A DNA stretch of 64,000 nucleotides from Paralcaligenes ureilyticus (GCF_004346225.1 NZ_SMAJ01000005.1:124001-188000); one strand, 5' to 3'. Shown: positions 50,080-61,788, counted from the stretch's first letter. Made by a program: numbers and translations. The notes: a model not told the origin generated them from the sequence alone.

Positions 50080-50961
50080 CTATTGCGCAGCCATGGCCGA
50101 ATAGCGGCTGAAAATGGCTTTGGTGACGTCCTGCTGACGGTGGTCGCGGCGCTCCAGCATGCCGACGTCGCGCGTGACAGGGCCCAGCTCATCGGGCAGG
50201 GGCAAGGTTCGCAGGTCTTTGACGTCTGCCCACTTGACGGTATGCAGCAGCGGCAGAACGGTGACCCCCACGCCGTGCCTGACCAGGTCCAGCACTTGTT
50301 CGATGGCGTTCAATTCAAGGAAATCATCAGGCGCAACACCCATTTTTTTTAATACGCGGTCGATCTGTGCCCCCGTGTGCTGGGACCGGTCAAAGCGCAG
50401 GAAGGGATGGTTTTTAAGGATGTTCCTGGGGTTATCACCCGGCACGGACGGTGGCGTAATGACGCGTAGCGGTTCCTGATACAGCATCCTCCATCGGGTG
50501 CCGGCCATTTTCTTCGCCGTGCCTACGACCAGCGCCGCGTCAATGTCGCCGTTGTCGACCTTGTGGCTGAGTTCGCTGGATTTGCCCGAGACCAGCCGGA
50601 TTTCCAATCCTCGGTGTTCGCTTTTCAGGCGTGACACGACGATCGCCAAGACGCTCATGCACGATACGATGGCACCCACGGTGAGGCTTCCGACGAACTC
50701 CCCGGGGGCCGGTTTGGGCCTGCGTATTCGTTCGTAGTGTTCAAGTAGTTGTTCGATCTCGGGCAGCAATTCTTGCCCTGCGGCATTAAGCGCGGCCAGG
50801 CGGCCGGTACGGTCGAACAGCGCTCGTCCGAATTCGTCTTCAAGCGCCCGCATTTGCAGGCTGACGGCCGCCTGGGTCAGGCCGACATGATCCGCCGCAT
50901 CGGAAAAAGAGCCGTGATGGGCGACGGCTACAAAGGTGCGCATGAAGCGAAGCAAGCTCAT
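50080..50961 (-). CDS. LysR-family transcriptional regulator
   Basis: A 293-residue LTTR. The HTH is LRFMRTFVAVAHHGSFSDAA with LTQAAVSLQMRALEDEFG. The effector part has SLTVGAIVSCMSVLAIVVSRL and GVGVTVLPLLHTVKWAD. It is divergent from the ggt-ABC cluster (104-base AT-rich gap), so it is the likely regulator of gamma-glutamyl peptide uptake and use. The effector is unknown. Confidence 0.92.
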   Translation of the reverse strand: MSLLRFMRTFVAVAHHGSFSDAADHVGLTQAAVSLQMRALEDEFGRALFDRTGRLAALNAAGQELLPEIEQLLEHYERIRRPKPAPGEFVGSLTVGAIVSCMSVLAIVVSRLKSEHRGLEIRLVSGKSSELSHKVDNGDIDAALVVGTAKKMAGTRWRMLYQEPLRVITPPSVPGDNPRNILKNHPFLRFDRSQHTGAQIDRVLKKMGVAPDDFLELNAIEQVLDLVRHGVGVTVLPLLHTVKWADVKDLRTLPLPDELGPVTRDVGMLERRDHRQQDVTKAIFSRYSAMAAQ

Positions 50962-51065
50962 AAGAAAATATTGTGAATGAAATATTAAAAATAAATTGAT
51001 TTAATGATTGCGTGATAGTAGCTTATAAGCCCTCCATACATATATATCCTCTATATCTGCCTGCC

Positions 51066-52694
51066 ATGAAGAATTTCAATTGGTCCAATCCCTATCCCAC
51101 CAGCCGCATTCCCTTGTTTGCCCGTAACGTGGTGTCGACCTCTCATCCGCTGGGTGCTCAGGCGGGGTTGCGCATGTTGCTGAAAGGGGGCAACGCTGTC
51201 GATGCCGCCATCGCGGCGGGTGCGATGATGGTGCTGGTGGAGCCGGTGTCCTGCGGACTGGGCGGCGATTGTTTTGCCATCGTGTGGGATGGCAAAAAAT
51301 TGCATGGCTTGAATTCTTCCGGCGTGGCCCCGGCCGCGTGGAACGTCGAGTACTTCAAGCGCCGTCACGGGGTTGACGGCAATGGCCTGGCCAAGCAGCC
51401 CGTACGCGGATGGGACACGGTCACGGTGCCGGGGGTGGTGGCGGGCTGGGCCGCCTTGCACGAAAAATTTGGGCGTCTGCCGTTTGAAGACCTGTTCGAG
51501 CCGGCCATCGAGGTCGCCCGCCGCGGGTATGCCGTGCCGCCCATCGTGGCAGGCAAATGGGCCAAGGCCGTGCCCGAACTCAAGGGCCAGCCCGGTTACG
51601 CCCAGGCCTTCATGCCCAAGGGCAGGGCCCCTGAAATTGGGGAGATGTTCCGTCTTGCGGGAGCCGCCGAAACGCTCAAGCGTATTGCGCAAAGCCGCGG
51701 CCGCGATTTTTATGAAGGTGAGCTGGCTGAAAAGATTGCGGCCTTTAGCCGCGCGGGCGATGGTGCGATGACGCTCGACGACTTGCGCAATTATCGGCCC
51801 GAATGGGTCGAGCCCCTGTCAAAAAATTATCATGGCTACACGGTGCATGAAATTCCGCCCAACGGGCAGGGCATCGCGGCGCTGATGGCTTTGGGCATGC
51901 TTGAGCATTTCGATTTGCGCCAGATGCCGGTTGACTCGGTGCAGTCGCAGCACTTGCAGATCGAAGCCATGAAGCTGGCCTTCGCCGATTTGTATCAGTA
52001 CGCGGCCGATCCGCGGGCGATGGATGTTTCACCCTCGCAGATGCTCGACGACAACTACCTGAAGAGCCGCGCTGCGCTCATCTCCCGGGATCGCGCGGGC
52101 GTCTATCAGGCGGGCCGCCCTCATGCAGGCGGGACAATCTACCTGTCGGCGGCCGATGAAAGCGGCATGATGATTTCCTTCATTCAATCGAACTACATGG
52201 GTTTTGGTTCCGGGGTGGTCGTGCCCGATACCGGGATCAGCCTGCAGAACCGGGGCGTGGGATTTTCGATGGATCCGCAGTCGCCCAATGTCGTGGCGGG
52301 AGGCAAGCGGCCCTTTCACACGATTATTCCGGGGTTCCTCACCAAGGACGGCAAGCCGGTCATGAGTTTTGGCGTCATGGGCGGCGACATACAGCCCCAG
52401 GGGCATGTGCAAACCCTGGTGCGGATGATCGATTACGATCAGCAGCCGCAGGCGGCATGCTGCGCGCCGCGCTGGAAGATCAATCGCGATTTTTCCCTCG
52501 ATATCGAACCGAACATGGGTGCCGATACCGTTGCCGGCCTGAAATCGCTTGGACATAAGTTCCAGTCGGTCTACGATCCGTATATGGATTTCGGCGCCGG
52601 CCAGTTTATCTGGCGCCTGTCCGCAGACGATAATGAGCATGGGTATGTGGCAGCAAGCGATAGCCGGCGTGATGGCCAGGCCGTCGGGTTTTAA
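51066..52694 (+). CDS. Gamma-glutamyltransferase family protein 1
   Basis: A 542-residue Ntn-hydrolase proenzyme. Large-subunit markers: NVVSTSHPLGAQAGLRMLLKG and GNAVDAAIAAGAMMVLVEPV and CGLGGDCFAIV. The autocleavage Thr is T357 in AGGTIYLSAADESG; the following residue is Ile instead of the TTH found in classical GGT. GGKRPFHTIIPGFL is the small-subunit loop. It has no signal peptide, so the processed enzyme should act in the cytoplasm on imported gamma-glutamyl compounds. It heads a seven-gene locus and lies 24 bases before the binding-protein gene. Confidence 0.9.
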   Translation: MKNFNWSNPYPTSRIPLFARNVVSTSHPLGAQAGLRMLLKGGNAVDAAIAAGAMMVLVEPVSCGLGGDCFAIVWDGKKLHGLNSSGVAPAAWNVEYFKRRHGVDGNGLAKQPVRGWDTVTVPGVVAGWAALHEKFGRLPFEDLFEPAIEVARRGYAVPPIVAGKWAKAVPELKGQPGYAQAFMPKGRAPEIGEMFRLAGAAETLKRIAQSRGRDFYEGELAEKIAAFSRAGDGAMTLDDLRNYRPEWVEPLSKNYHGYTVHEIPPNGQGIAALMALGMLEHFDLRQMPVDSVQSQHLQIEAMKLAFADLYQYAADPRAMDVSPSQMLDDNYLKSRAALISRDRAGVYQAGRPHAGGTIYLSAADESGMMISFIQSNYMGFGSGVVVPDTGISLQNRGVGFSMDPQSPNVVAGGKRPFHTIIPGFLTKDGKPVMSFGVMGGDIQPQGHVQTLVRMIDYDQQPQAACCAPRWKINRDFSLDIEPNMGADTVAGLKSLGHKFQSVYDPYMDFGAGQFIWRLSADDNEHGYVAASDSRRDGQAVGF

Positions 52695-52718
52695 TAAAAT
52701 AAATTAGGAGACATAACG

Positions 52719-54236
52719 ATGAAAAGAATCACCATGGCGCTGGGCGGAATTTTGCTGGGTGTAGCGGCTACGGCCAGCTTCGCCCAGACGTTGCGCATTG
52801 GTATGCAGGAAGACCCCGACACGCTGGATCCGGCGCGTTCGCGCACCTACGTGGCGCGCATGGTCTTTGCCTCTTTGTGCGATAAATTGGTCGACACCAA
52901 TGCCAAGCTGGAATTCGTTCCCCGCCTGGCGACGTCATGGTCATGGAGCGCGGACAACAAGGTCTTGACGTTCAAATTGCGCGATGACGCGGTATTTCAC
53001 GATGGCACACACTTTGACGCGGCTGCGGCCAAAGCCAATCTGGATCGGGATCGGACCATGCCCGAAAGCATGCGCAAAGGTGAATTGGCGTCCGTCGCAC
53101 AGGTGGATGCGCCCAATCCTACCACTCTGGTGATTACGGTCAAACAGCCTGACGCCACACTGCTTGCGCAATTGTCCGATCGCGCGGGCATGATGCTGTC
53201 GCCCAAGAGTTTCGCGGGTGCCGATAGCGCCTCGACCGTTGGGCGCCACCCGGTTTGTTCGGGCCCGTACAAGTTTGTCGAGCGTGTGCAAAATGATCGC
53301 ATCGTGCTTGAAAAATTCGACAAGTATTACGATGCCGGCGATTACCATTTTCAGAAGCTGGTGTTCATGCCCATTCCGGACACCACGGTGCGGTTGCAGA
53401 ACCTGCGCTCGGGCAGCATCGATATCCTCGAACGCTTGAATCCAAGCGATGTGGCCCAGGTCAAGGCCGACCCCAATCTGGTTTTCAAGCCGGTAACGGG
53501 TCTGGGTTTTCAGCAGTTCATGTTCAATACCAACAATGGTCCCAAGTCCAAAACCAATCCATTCGCCAACAAGCTGGTGCGGCAAGCCTTCGAGCTGACT
53601 ATTGACCGCGATGCCATCAATAAAGTCATAGGCGGCGGCATTTTCGTGCCGGCGCAGCAGCCCTTTCCGCTTGCCAGCCCTTATTACAGCGACAAGTTCC
53701 CCGTTACCAAGCCCGATATTGCCAAGGCCCGCGCACTGCTGAAGCAGGCCGGCATGACGACCGTGAAGGCCGAGCTCAGCTTCGGCAACAACACCATCGC
53801 CTCATCAACGGCTGAAATGGTTCAGGCCATGGCCGCCCAGGCCGGGTTCCAGATAAGCCTGCGTCCGACCGAATATGCAGCCATGCTGGCCGACGACCGC
53901 AAGGGCAATTTTCAGGTGGACATGCGTGGCTGGTCGGGCCGCGTAGACCCCGACGGCAATATTTATAATTTTGTGACCTGCGGGGGCTCCTTGAACGACG
54001 GCAAGTATTGCAATCCCGAGGTTGATAAACTGCTTAAGGAAGCCCGCACCGTGCCTGATACGGCCAAGCGCAAAGCCCTCTACGATAAGGCGCAGGCCAT
54101 TTTGCAGGATGAGCTGCCCAGCATGTACACCTATTACCAGCCCTGGCCGTTCGTCGTGCGCAAAAAAGTGCAAGGCTTTGACCCGTTCCCCGACGGGATG
54201 ATCCGCCTCAAAGGCGTTTCGTTTGCCAAAGGGTAA
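52719..54236 (+). CDS. Peptide ABC transporter substrate-binding protein 1
   Basis: A 505-residue DppA/OppA-type (SBP family 5) protein. Signal peptide MKRITMALGGILLGVAATAS ends at FAQ. TLRIGMQEDPDTLDPARSRT is the mature start. GGAGACATAACG precedes the ATG. It is about 55-60 percent identical by eye to the second binding protein at 58165-59670, so the two arose by duplication. With the following permeases and fused ATPase it forms a Gsi-like importer; two ggt genes flank the set, suggesting glutathione or gamma-glutamyl peptides. Confidence 0.9.
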   Translation: MKRITMALGGILLGVAATASFAQTLRIGMQEDPDTLDPARSRTYVARMVFASLCDKLVDTNAKLEFVPRLATSWSWSADNKVLTFKLRDDAVFHDGTHFDAAAAKANLDRDRTMPESMRKGELASVAQVDAPNPTTLVITVKQPDATLLAQLSDRAGMMLSPKSFAGADSASTVGRHPVCSGPYKFVERVQNDRIVLEKFDKYYDAGDYHFQKLVFMPIPDTTVRLQNLRSGSIDILERLNPSDVAQVKADPNLVFKPVTGLGFQQFMFNTNNGPKSKTNPFANKLVRQAFELTIDRDAINKVIGGGIFVPAQQPFPLASPYYSDKFPVTKPDIAKARALLKQAGMTTVKAELSFGNNTIASSTAEMVQAMAAQAGFQISLRPTEYAAMLADDRKGNFQVDMRGWSGRVDPDGNIYNFVTCGGSLNDGKYCNPEVDKLLKEARTVPDTAKRKALYDKAQAILQDELPSMYTYYQPWPFVVRKKVQGFDPFPDGMIRLKGVSFAKG

Positions 54237-54271
54237 GTTGAGATAACGCCGGCGCGCCAGGATATTTCTAC

Positions 54272-55212
<941 letters not shown>

Positions 55213-55216
<4 letters not shown>

Positions 55217-56091
55217 GCACGCACGCCATCAACGCCGGGCCAATCACCCCGCCGCAGCGCAAGAGCCGCGCCTGGGGCAAGTTCAGGCGCAATCACTCGG
55301 CCATGCTGGGTGGCGTGGTTGTCCTGTTTTTCGTTCTGGTAGCCGTGTGCGCGCCGCTGCTTGCGGGCTACGACCCCATACAGGTCAGTTTCTCGACGAT
55401 ACGCAAGGCGCCCTCCGCGGCGCATTGGTTCGGCACCGATGAATTAGGGCGCGATATTTTTTCCCGCATGGTGTATGGCGCGCGTGCTTCGCTCATCGCG
55501 GGCATGGCTTCTGTGCTGATTGCCCTGGTGGTGGGCGTGCCGTTTGGTTTGCTGGCGGGCTATTTCGGCGGCTGGATCGATGGCTGCATATCCCGGGTCA
55601 CCGAGGCCCTTTTTTCCATCCCCTTTCTTATTCTGGCCATTGCGCTCGCCGCGTTTCTGGGGCCCAGCCTGATCAACGCCATGCTTGCAATCGGGGTGTC
55701 GGCCGCGCCGCTTCTCATACGCCTGACGCGCGGCCAGGTCCTGGCCATTAAAAACGAAGACTATGTGCAAAGCACGCGCTCGCTGGGGGCGTCCAATACA
55801 CGCATCATCGTGCGTCATATTTTACCCAACGTGATGCCCCCGCTCATCGTCCAGGCCACCATCCTGATTGCCAAAGCCATTATTGCCGAGGCCAGTTTGT
55901 CGTTCCTGGGCCTGGGCCTGCAGCCGCCCAGTCCTTCCTGGGGATCCATGCTGAACACCGCAAAAGATTTCATGGTGCAGGCGCCGTGGATGTCGGTCTT
56001 CCCGGGCCTGGCGATTTTCCTGGTGGTGCTGGGGTTCAATTTGTTGGGCGATGGCTTGCGCGATGCGCTCGATCCGCGACAGGGTGCGTAA
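55213..56091 (+). CDS. Peptide ABC transporter permease, DppC/GsiD type
   Basis: A 292-residue permease with the family opening KFRRNHSAMLGGVVVLFFVL and FGTDELGRDIFSRMVYGARA. The EAA loop is DYVQSTRSLGASNTRIIVRH and the late AEASLSFLGLGLQPPSPSWG is diagnostic of DppC. It is coupled to both neighbours: 4-base overlap upstream, and its stop is immediately followed by the ATPase ATG. Confidence 0.93.
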
Positions 56092-57957
56092 ATGACGTCG
56101 TCGATGAATGAAAAACGCGTCGTTCAGGTCTCTGGCCTGAGCGTCGTCTTTAAAACGCCCGATCGCGTGGTCGACGCGGTGAGCAATGTTTCTTTTCATG
56201 TCGACCGGGGCGAAACGCTGGCGATTGTCGGAGAGTCCGGGTCGGGTAAGTCGGTGACCTCCTTGTCCCTGATGCGTCTGGTCGAATTTGGTGCGGGCCG
56301 CATTACGCAAGGCGAAATCCTGCTGCGTCGGCGCAGCAATGAGGTGCTGAATCTGACGACTGCCTCCGAAGCCGTCATGAAAACGGCACGCGGCGCCGAT
56401 ATTGCCATGATTTTTCAAGAGCCGATGACCTCGCTGAACCCGAGCTTCACGGCTGGACGGCAAATTGCCGAAGCCCTGCAACTGCATCAGGGCATGAACT
56501 CGGCAGCCGCTCGTGCCGAAACGCTGCGCCTGCTCGAAACAGTGCGCATTCCGGACGCGCGCGCCATCCAGGATCGGTATCCACATCAGTTGTCGGGCGG
56601 GATGCGCCAGCGCATCATGATCGCCATGGCGCTGTCATGCAAGCCTCAGGTTCTGATCGCCGACGAACCTACGACAGCACTGGATGTCACGATCCAGGCG
56701 CAGATTCTGCAATTGATTCGCCAGCTGCAGCAGGATATGGACATGGGCGTGATTTTTATCACGCACGATATGGGTGTGGTGGCCGAGGTTGCTGATCGTG
56801 TGATGGTGATGTATCGCGGTGAAAGCGTCGAAGAGAATTCGTCGGACGACATATTTTTGCGGCCTAATCATCGCTATACCAAAGCCTTGTTATCCGCCGT
56901 GCCCAGGCTGGGCGCCATGACCGGTGTGCGCGACCCCGCGCCATTTGCTCTGCTGGGCGCCGAGGTTTCGGATAACCCAGGCACGGTCGCGCCTGCTTTC
57001 CTGCCCGGCACCGTGAAGCATGAGGCGGGGCCGATTCTGCAAGTCGATAAATTGGTGGCCCGATTCGATATCGCCAGCGATTGGCTCGGGCGTGTAAAGA
57101 AACGCGTGCATGCGGTCGAGCAGGTCAGCTTCGATATGTACCCCGGAGAAACGCTGGCGCTGGTGGGTGAGTCGGGTTGCGGAAAGACCACGACGGGGCG
57201 GTCCCTGGCGCGCCTGGAAAACGCGCGTGCCGGGAAAATCATTTTTCAGGGGCAGGATATAGGCCATTTGCGCAGCGCCGAAATGCAGGCCTTGCGCCGC
57301 AATATCCAGTTTATTTTCCAGGATCCGTTCGCCTCGCTCGACCCACGCGTGACCATCGGCTATTCGATCATGGAGCCGTTGCTGATTCACGGTGTTGCCA
57401 AGGGGCGCGCGGCGCAAGAGCGAGTGCGCTGGCTGATGGACAAGTGTGGCCTTAGCCCCGAGATGATAGACCGCTATCCCCATGAATTCTCGGGCGGGCA
57501 AAGGCAGCGTATATGTATCGCCCGGGCGCTGGCCTTGAATCCGAAAATTGTGATTGCCGATGAGTCCGTGTCGGCCCTGGATGTATCGATACAGGCCCAG
57601 ATCGTGAACCTGCTGCTCGATCTTCAGCGCGAGTTCGGTTTGGCTATTTTGTTTATTTCTCACGACATGGCGGTGGTCGAACGCATTAGCCACCGGGTGG
57701 TTGTGATGTACCTGGGGCAAGTGGTGGAAATAGGGCCGCGGTCGGCTGTTTTTGAAAACCCGCAGCACCCCTATACCCGAAAATTGATGGCCGCCGTGCC
57801 CATTGCCGATCCCAGCCGCCGCCATCGGGCCCATTCGCTGCTGGTCGACGAAATACCCAGCGCGGTGCGCCTGGTGGGCGATGAGCCGCGGGTTGAACCT
57901 CTGGCCGAGGTGAGCCCCGGCCATTTCGTGGCGCGCCACCGTATAGGTGTTTATTGA
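56092..57957 (+). CDS. Fused dual ATP-binding protein of peptide/glutathione importer (GsiA-like)
   Basis: A 621-residue protein with two ABC ATPase domains in tandem (DppD-like, then DppF-like). Walker A is GESGSGKS near residue 47 and GESGCGKT near 359. The signatures are [15 protein letters not shown] and [15 protein letters not shown], and the Walker B regions are [12 protein letters not shown] and [12 protein letters not shown]. Length equals E. coli GsiA (623 residues), which powers glutathione import; this and the ggt neighbours support a glutathione-type substrate. Both nucleotide sites look intact. Confidence 0.9.
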   Translation: MTSSMNEKRVVQVSGLSVVFKTPDRVVDAVSNVSFHVDRGETLAIVGESGSGKSVTSLSLMRLVEFGAGRITQGEILLRRRSNEVLNLTTASEAVMKTARGADIAMIFQEPMTSLNPSFTAGRQIAEALQLHQGMNSAAARAETLRLLETVRIPDARAIQDRYPHQLSGGMRQRIMIAMALSCKPQVLIADEPTTALDVTIQAQILQLIRQLQQDMDMGVIFITHDMGVVAEVADRVMVMYRGESVEENSSDDIFLRPNHRYTKALLSAVPRLGAMTGVRDPAPFALLGAEVSDNPGTVAPAFLPGTVKHEAGPILQVDKLVARFDIASDWLGRVKKRVHAVEQVSFDMYPGETLALVGESGCGKTTTGRSLARLENARAGKIIFQGQDIGHLRSAEMQALRRNIQFIFQDPFASLDPRVTIGYSIMEPLLIHGVAKGRAAQERVRWLMDKCGLSPEMIDRYPHEFSGGQRQRICIARALALNPKIVIADESVSALDVSIQAQIVNLLLDLQREFGLAILFISHDMAVVERISHRVVVMYLGQVVEIGPRSAVFENPQHPYTRKLMAAVPIADPSRRHRAHSLLVDEIPSAVRLVGDEPRVEPLAEVSPGHFVARHRIGVY

Positions 57958-57961
57958 CTTT

Positions 57962-58109
57962 GCAGCGCCACCCCTTGTGGGTGGCATCTTAATCTGTTGT
58001 GGCGCCACCCCTCGGTGGGGGGCGTCTTAATCTGTTGTAGCGACACCCCTTGTGGGTGTCATTTTAGTCGGCAACAAATGCCCGTGGCACCCACAAGGGG
58101 TGCCGCTAC
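57962..58109. repeat. Cluster of four REPs with three stem types
   Basis: Plus REP 57962-57987 (GCAGCG head, stem GCCACCC / GGGTGGC), a degenerate copy about 57998-58024 with loop CTCGG, plus REP 58037-58062 (stem GACACCC / GGGTGTC) and minus REP 58084-58109 (GGCACCC / GGGTGCC). They lie between the ATPase gene and the second binding protein gene and could lower transcript read-through, or stabilise the upstream mRNA. Confidence 0.85.
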
Positions 58110-58164
58110 AAAAGCATATTGCCTTTCGTCATCGAAATGCTTATCCACATTTAGGGGACTCATC

Positions 58165-59670
58165 ATGCATAAAATAATCTTGAAACTGGCGGCGGTGGCA
58201 GGCCTGCTTTTGTCGGGCGTGGCGTTTGCCCAGACCACGCTGACTATCGGCCTGCAGGATGATCCCGATCAGCTTGACCCTGCGCGATCAAGAACATTTG
58301 TAGGGCGTATTGTGTTTGCGTCGCTGTGCGACAAACTGGTGGACATCACTCCCGACCTGAAGTTCGTGCCCCAGTTGGCGACATCGTGGACCTGGACCGA
58401 CAATAAAACCTTGAAATTCACTTTGCGCGATCACGTGGTCTACCACGATGGCACGCCGGTCGATGCGGCTTCGGTCAAGGCCAATCTGGATCGCGCCAAA
58501 ACCTTGCCCGACAGCAACCGCAAGAGCGAGCTGGCGACGCTGGCCAGTGTCGATGCACCGGACTCCAAAACGGTTGTCCTGCATCTGACCGAGCCTGACG
58601 CATCGCTGCTGTCGCAATTGTCCGACCGTGCCGGCATGATGCAGTCGCCCGCAAGCTTCGATAAAAATCCCGGCAAGCAACCGGTGTGCTCGGGCCCCTA
58701 TCGCTTTAAAGAGCGCGTGCAAAACGACCGCATCGTGCTGGAAAAATTTCCCCAATACTGGGATGCGGCGGATTACCATTTCGACAGGCTTGTCTTCAAG
58801 CCGATTCCCGATGCAACGGTGCGCCTGAACGATTTGCGCGCCGGCGGTCTGGATATTGCGGAACGGATCGCCCCCAGCGATGCGCAAACGGTAAAGGACG
58901 ATCCCAAGTTGGTTTTCGCGCCCATTACCGGCCTGGGATTTCAGGCGATTTCGGTTAATTTTGCCAATGGCCCCCGCGGCGCAATCAACCCCTTCGCCAA
59001 AGATGCGCGTGTGCGGCAAGCCTTCGATCTGGCCCTCGATAAGGACGCCATCAACCAGGTGGTGGGCTTGGGGTTGTATCAACCTGCATTTCAGCCTTTT
59101 CCTCCGGCCAGCTTTGCATACGACAAAAAATTCGAACGCAAGGGAAGCGATGTAAAGAAAGCCCGCGAGCTATTGAAGGAGGCCGGGTTTGACCGGGTCA
59201 AGGTCGAGATTACCTACGGCACCAACACGATCATGCAGCAGGTCATGGAGATGATACAGGCCATGGGCCGCGAGGCGGGGTTTGATATTACGCTGCGGCC
59301 CATGCAGTTTGCGGCCTTGCAGTCCGCCATGGCCAGGGGCGATTTTCAGCTGGCGCAGGCCGGATGGTCGGGGCGGGTGGATCCCAGCGCCAACGTTTTC
59401 CAGTACGTGGGTTGCAAGGGAAGCCTGAACGATGGCAAGTTCTGCGACAAAACCATGAACCAGCTATTGGTCGACGCGCGGGTGGAACTGGACACCAACA
59501 AGCGCAAGGTGCTCTACGCCAAGTTCCTGGAACAGATGCAGGCCAAGCGTCCTGTTTTTTATACCTACTACCTGCCCTGGACGTTTGCGTTGAAAAAACA
59601 GCTGCAGGGGTTTGTACCCTATCCCGATGGGCTGATTCGTTTGAAGGGCGTTACGATGGCAGCCAAATAG
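58165..59670 (+). CDS. Peptide ABC transporter substrate-binding protein 2
   Basis: A 501-residue DppA/OppA-type protein. Signal peptide MHKIILKLAAVAGLLLSGVA ends FAQ. TLTIGLQDDPDQLDPARSRT mirrors the first binding protein, as do CSGPYRFKERVQNDRIVLEK and the C-terminal GLIRLKGVTMAAK. TTAGGGGACT lies upstream of the ATG at 58165; the longer in-frame extension is REP-derived. It is a tandem paralogue without its own permeases, so it probably feeds the same GsiCD-type channel with different specificity. Confidence 0.9.
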   Translation: MHKIILKLAAVAGLLLSGVAFAQTTLTIGLQDDPDQLDPARSRTFVGRIVFASLCDKLVDITPDLKFVPQLATSWTWTDNKTLKFTLRDHVVYHDGTPVDAASVKANLDRAKTLPDSNRKSELATLASVDAPDSKTVVLHLTEPDASLLSQLSDRAGMMQSPASFDKNPGKQPVCSGPYRFKERVQNDRIVLEKFPQYWDAADYHFDRLVFKPIPDATVRLNDLRAGGLDIAERIAPSDAQTVKDDPKLVFAPITGLGFQAISVNFANGPRGAINPFAKDARVRQAFDLALDKDAINQVVGLGLYQPAFQPFPPASFAYDKKFERKGSDVKKARELLKEAGFDRVKVEITYGTNTIMQQVMEMIQAMGREAGFDITLRPMQFAALQSAMARGDFQLAQAGWSGRVDPSANVFQYVGCKGSLNDGKFCDKTMNQLLVDARVELDTNKRKVLYAKFLEQMQAKRPVFYTYYLPWTFALKKQLQGFVPYPDGLIRLKGVTMAAK

Positions 59671-59708
59671 ACGTGTTTCGTTCTGGGCGTTGTGGTGGCC
59701 ACGTTTTT

Positions 59709-59734
59709 GTAGCGGCACCCCTTGTGGGTGCCAT
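59709..59734 (+). repeat. REP hairpin, GGCACCC subtype
   Basis: Solitary REP preceded by ACGTTTTT (half of the REPIN spacer), between the second binding protein and second ggt genes. Confidence 0.88.
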
Positions 59735-59793
59735 CCACGCGCTGTAAACCACTGCCTCCACATTGTCTTTCCTACCTTCTAAAACTACTCATC

Positions 59794-61593
59794 ATGTTTA
59801 CGACCCGCCCAGAAATTACCGGCACCTTCGGTGTTGTCACCTCTACCCATTGGCTTGCCTCCTCGGTATGCATGGCGATGCTGGAGCGCGGCGGCAATGC
59901 CTTTGATGCGTGCGTGGCCGGCGGGTTCATGCTGCATGTGGTGGAGCCCAACCTGGTGGGCCCGGCAGGTGAAGTACCCGGTATTTTTTACTCTGCGCGC
60001 ACAAAAAAAATTGAAGTGTTGTGCGGGCAGGGGACCACTCCGGGCGGGGCGACGCTGGATCATTACCGGTCCGAAGGCTTGTCGATGATCCCCGGCAACG
60101 GTTTGCTGGCGGCTGTCGTGCCCGGCGCTTTCGATGCCTGGATGATCCTGTTGCGCGATCATGGCACGATGCGGTTGCGTGAAGTGCTGGAGCCGGCCAT
60201 TTATTATGCGCAGACGGGGCATCCGTTGCTGCCGCGCATATCGAATGTTATTGCCAACATGAAAGATTTTTTTCAAACGTATTGGCCTAGCTCCGCCCAA
60301 ACCTACCTGCCCGGCGGTGCCGTGCCCGAGGGCGGCAAGCTTTTTTGCAATCCTGTGCTGGCGCAGACGTGGACTCGCCTGTTGGCCGAAGCGGAAAGCG
60401 CGGGCAGCGATCGCGAGGCCCAAATTGAAAAGGCCAGAAAAGTGTTTTACCAGGGCTTCGTGGCCCAGGCCATTGACCGATTCGCGTCGCAAACCGAAGT
60501 GATGGATGAGAGCGGAACTCCTCATAAAGGCGTTATCTGCGGCGATGACATGGCCCGTTGGTCGGCCAGTTACGAAACACCCTTGCAGTATCAGTATGGC
60601 AATATGACGGTGTCGAAAACGGGGCCCTGGAGTCAGGGGCCAACCTTTCTGCAGGTTCTGGCGCTGCTCAAGCACACGGATATTTCAAGCCTGGAGGCCG
60701 ATGACCCGCGCTTTGTGCATGTGCTGGTTGAAGCCATGAAGCTCGCGTTTGCCGATCGCGAAGCCTATTACGGCGATACCCATTTTGTGGATGTGCCTAT
60801 TTCGGCCTTGCTGTCTGATGACTACAACCGGGCGCGCAGCCGCTTGATCGGTGATCGGGCCTTCAATCAGCTAAGTCCGGGCGTGATTCCGGGCTATGAA
60901 GCGCAAGTGAGCCGCGTCGTGGCCAGCCTCGAGCGTCTTTCACCGCAAACGGCGCTCGACACGCCGGTTTCAGCCATGGATTTGGCCAACCGGGCCGTTT
61001 CCGCCAGACGTGGCGACACCACGCACATCGATGTGATTGATCGATGGGGCAACATGATCACCGTTACGCCCTCGGGGGGCTGGCTGCAGTCGTCGCCGGT
61101 CATTCCGGAGCTGGGTTTTGGTTTGAATACGCGGGCGCAGATGTTCTGGCTGGAGGAGGGTTTGCCGGGGACGCTGGCGCCGAACAAACGCCCCAGGACT
61201 ACCTTGAGTCCCACCTTTCTGTTGAAAGACGGCGCGCCCTACATGGTGTTTGGCACGCCGGGCGGCGACCAGCAAGAGCAGTGGCAGTTGATATTGTTTT
61301 TGCGGCATGTCCATCAGGGTTTGAACCTGCAGGAGGCCATTGATATGCCCATGTTCCATACCCAGCATTTTCCCAGTTCTTTTTATCCGCGTGCCCGAAA
61401 GCCTGGGAACATTACGATCGAGAGCAGCGTGGGAAGCGCGATGATGGACGATCTGCGCAGTCGAGGCCATCAGATTGAAGAGTCCGAGCCGTGGAGCATT
61501 GGACGCCTGACCGCCGCCTCGCGCGATACCGATGGCTTGCTGCGCGCGGCCGCCTCGCCCAGGTTGATGCAGGCTTATGCGGTGGGGCGTTAA
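59794..61593 (+). CDS. Gamma-glutamyltransferase family protein 2
   Basis: A 599-residue Ntn-hydrolase proenzyme from the ATG at 59794 (MFTTRPEITGTFG). ERGGNAFDACVAGGFMLHVVEPN matches the large-subunit pattern. The nucleophile is expected at T409 in GDTTHIDVIDRWGN, the classical TTH form. NKRPRTTLSPTFLLKDG is the small-subunit loop. No signal peptide is present. It is only distantly related to the first ggt, so the pair is not a recent duplication; specificity may differ. A duplicated copy of its last 30 codons lies 200 bases downstream. Confidence 0.88.
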   Translation: MFTTRPEITGTFGVVTSTHWLASSVCMAMLERGGNAFDACVAGGFMLHVVEPNLVGPAGEVPGIFYSARTKKIEVLCGQGTTPGGATLDHYRSEGLSMIPGNGLLAAVVPGAFDAWMILLRDHGTMRLREVLEPAIYYAQTGHPLLPRISNVIANMKDFFQTYWPSSAQTYLPGGAVPEGGKLFCNPVLAQTWTRLLAEAESAGSDREAQIEKARKVFYQGFVAQAIDRFASQTEVMDESGTPHKGVICGDDMARWSASYETPLQYQYGNMTVSKTGPWSQGPTFLQVLALLKHTDISSLEADDPRFVHVLVEAMKLAFADREAYYGDTHFVDVPISALLSDDYNRARSRLIGDRAFNQLSPGVIPGYEAQVSRVVASLERLSPQTALDTPVSAMDLANRAVSARRGDTTHIDVIDRWGNMITVTPSGGWLQSSPVIPELGFGLNTRAQMFWLEEGLPGTLAPNKRPRTTLSPTFLLKDGAPYMVFGTPGGDQQEQWQLILFLRHVHQGLNLQEAIDMPMFHTQHFPSSFYPRARKPGNITIESSVGSAMMDDLRSRGHQIEESEPWSIGRLTAASRDTDGLLRAAASPRLMQAYAVGR

Positions 61594-61647
61594 TGTGGCT
61601 GAGTCCGATTGATCTGTTGCGTGACCCGTTGTAGGTGGTATGCGTTT

Positions 61648-61779
61648 GTAGCGGCAGCCCTTGTGGCTGCCATCGGCACAATAACTTGCGCCCCGTTTTG
61701 CAAACATGGCAGCCACAAGGGCTGCCGCTACATCAGCGGTGAGTACGTTTCTGCCGCAATATCCCTTGTAGGTGCCATT
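61648..61779. repeat. REP trio downstream of ggt 2
   Basis: Plus REP 61648-61673 (stem GGCAGCC / GGCTGCC), minus REP 61706-61731 (same stem) and a decayed plus REP about 61752-61779. The latter two keep the REPIN spacer (GAGTACGTTTCT). They lie between the ggt 2 stop and the duplicated ggt tail. Confidence 0.85.
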
Positions 61780-61788
61780 CGAATTAGC

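Noticed and set aside
57997-58164. 56-residue extension of the second binding protein
   Set aside because: It consists of translated REPs; signal peptide and ribosome site agree with 58165.
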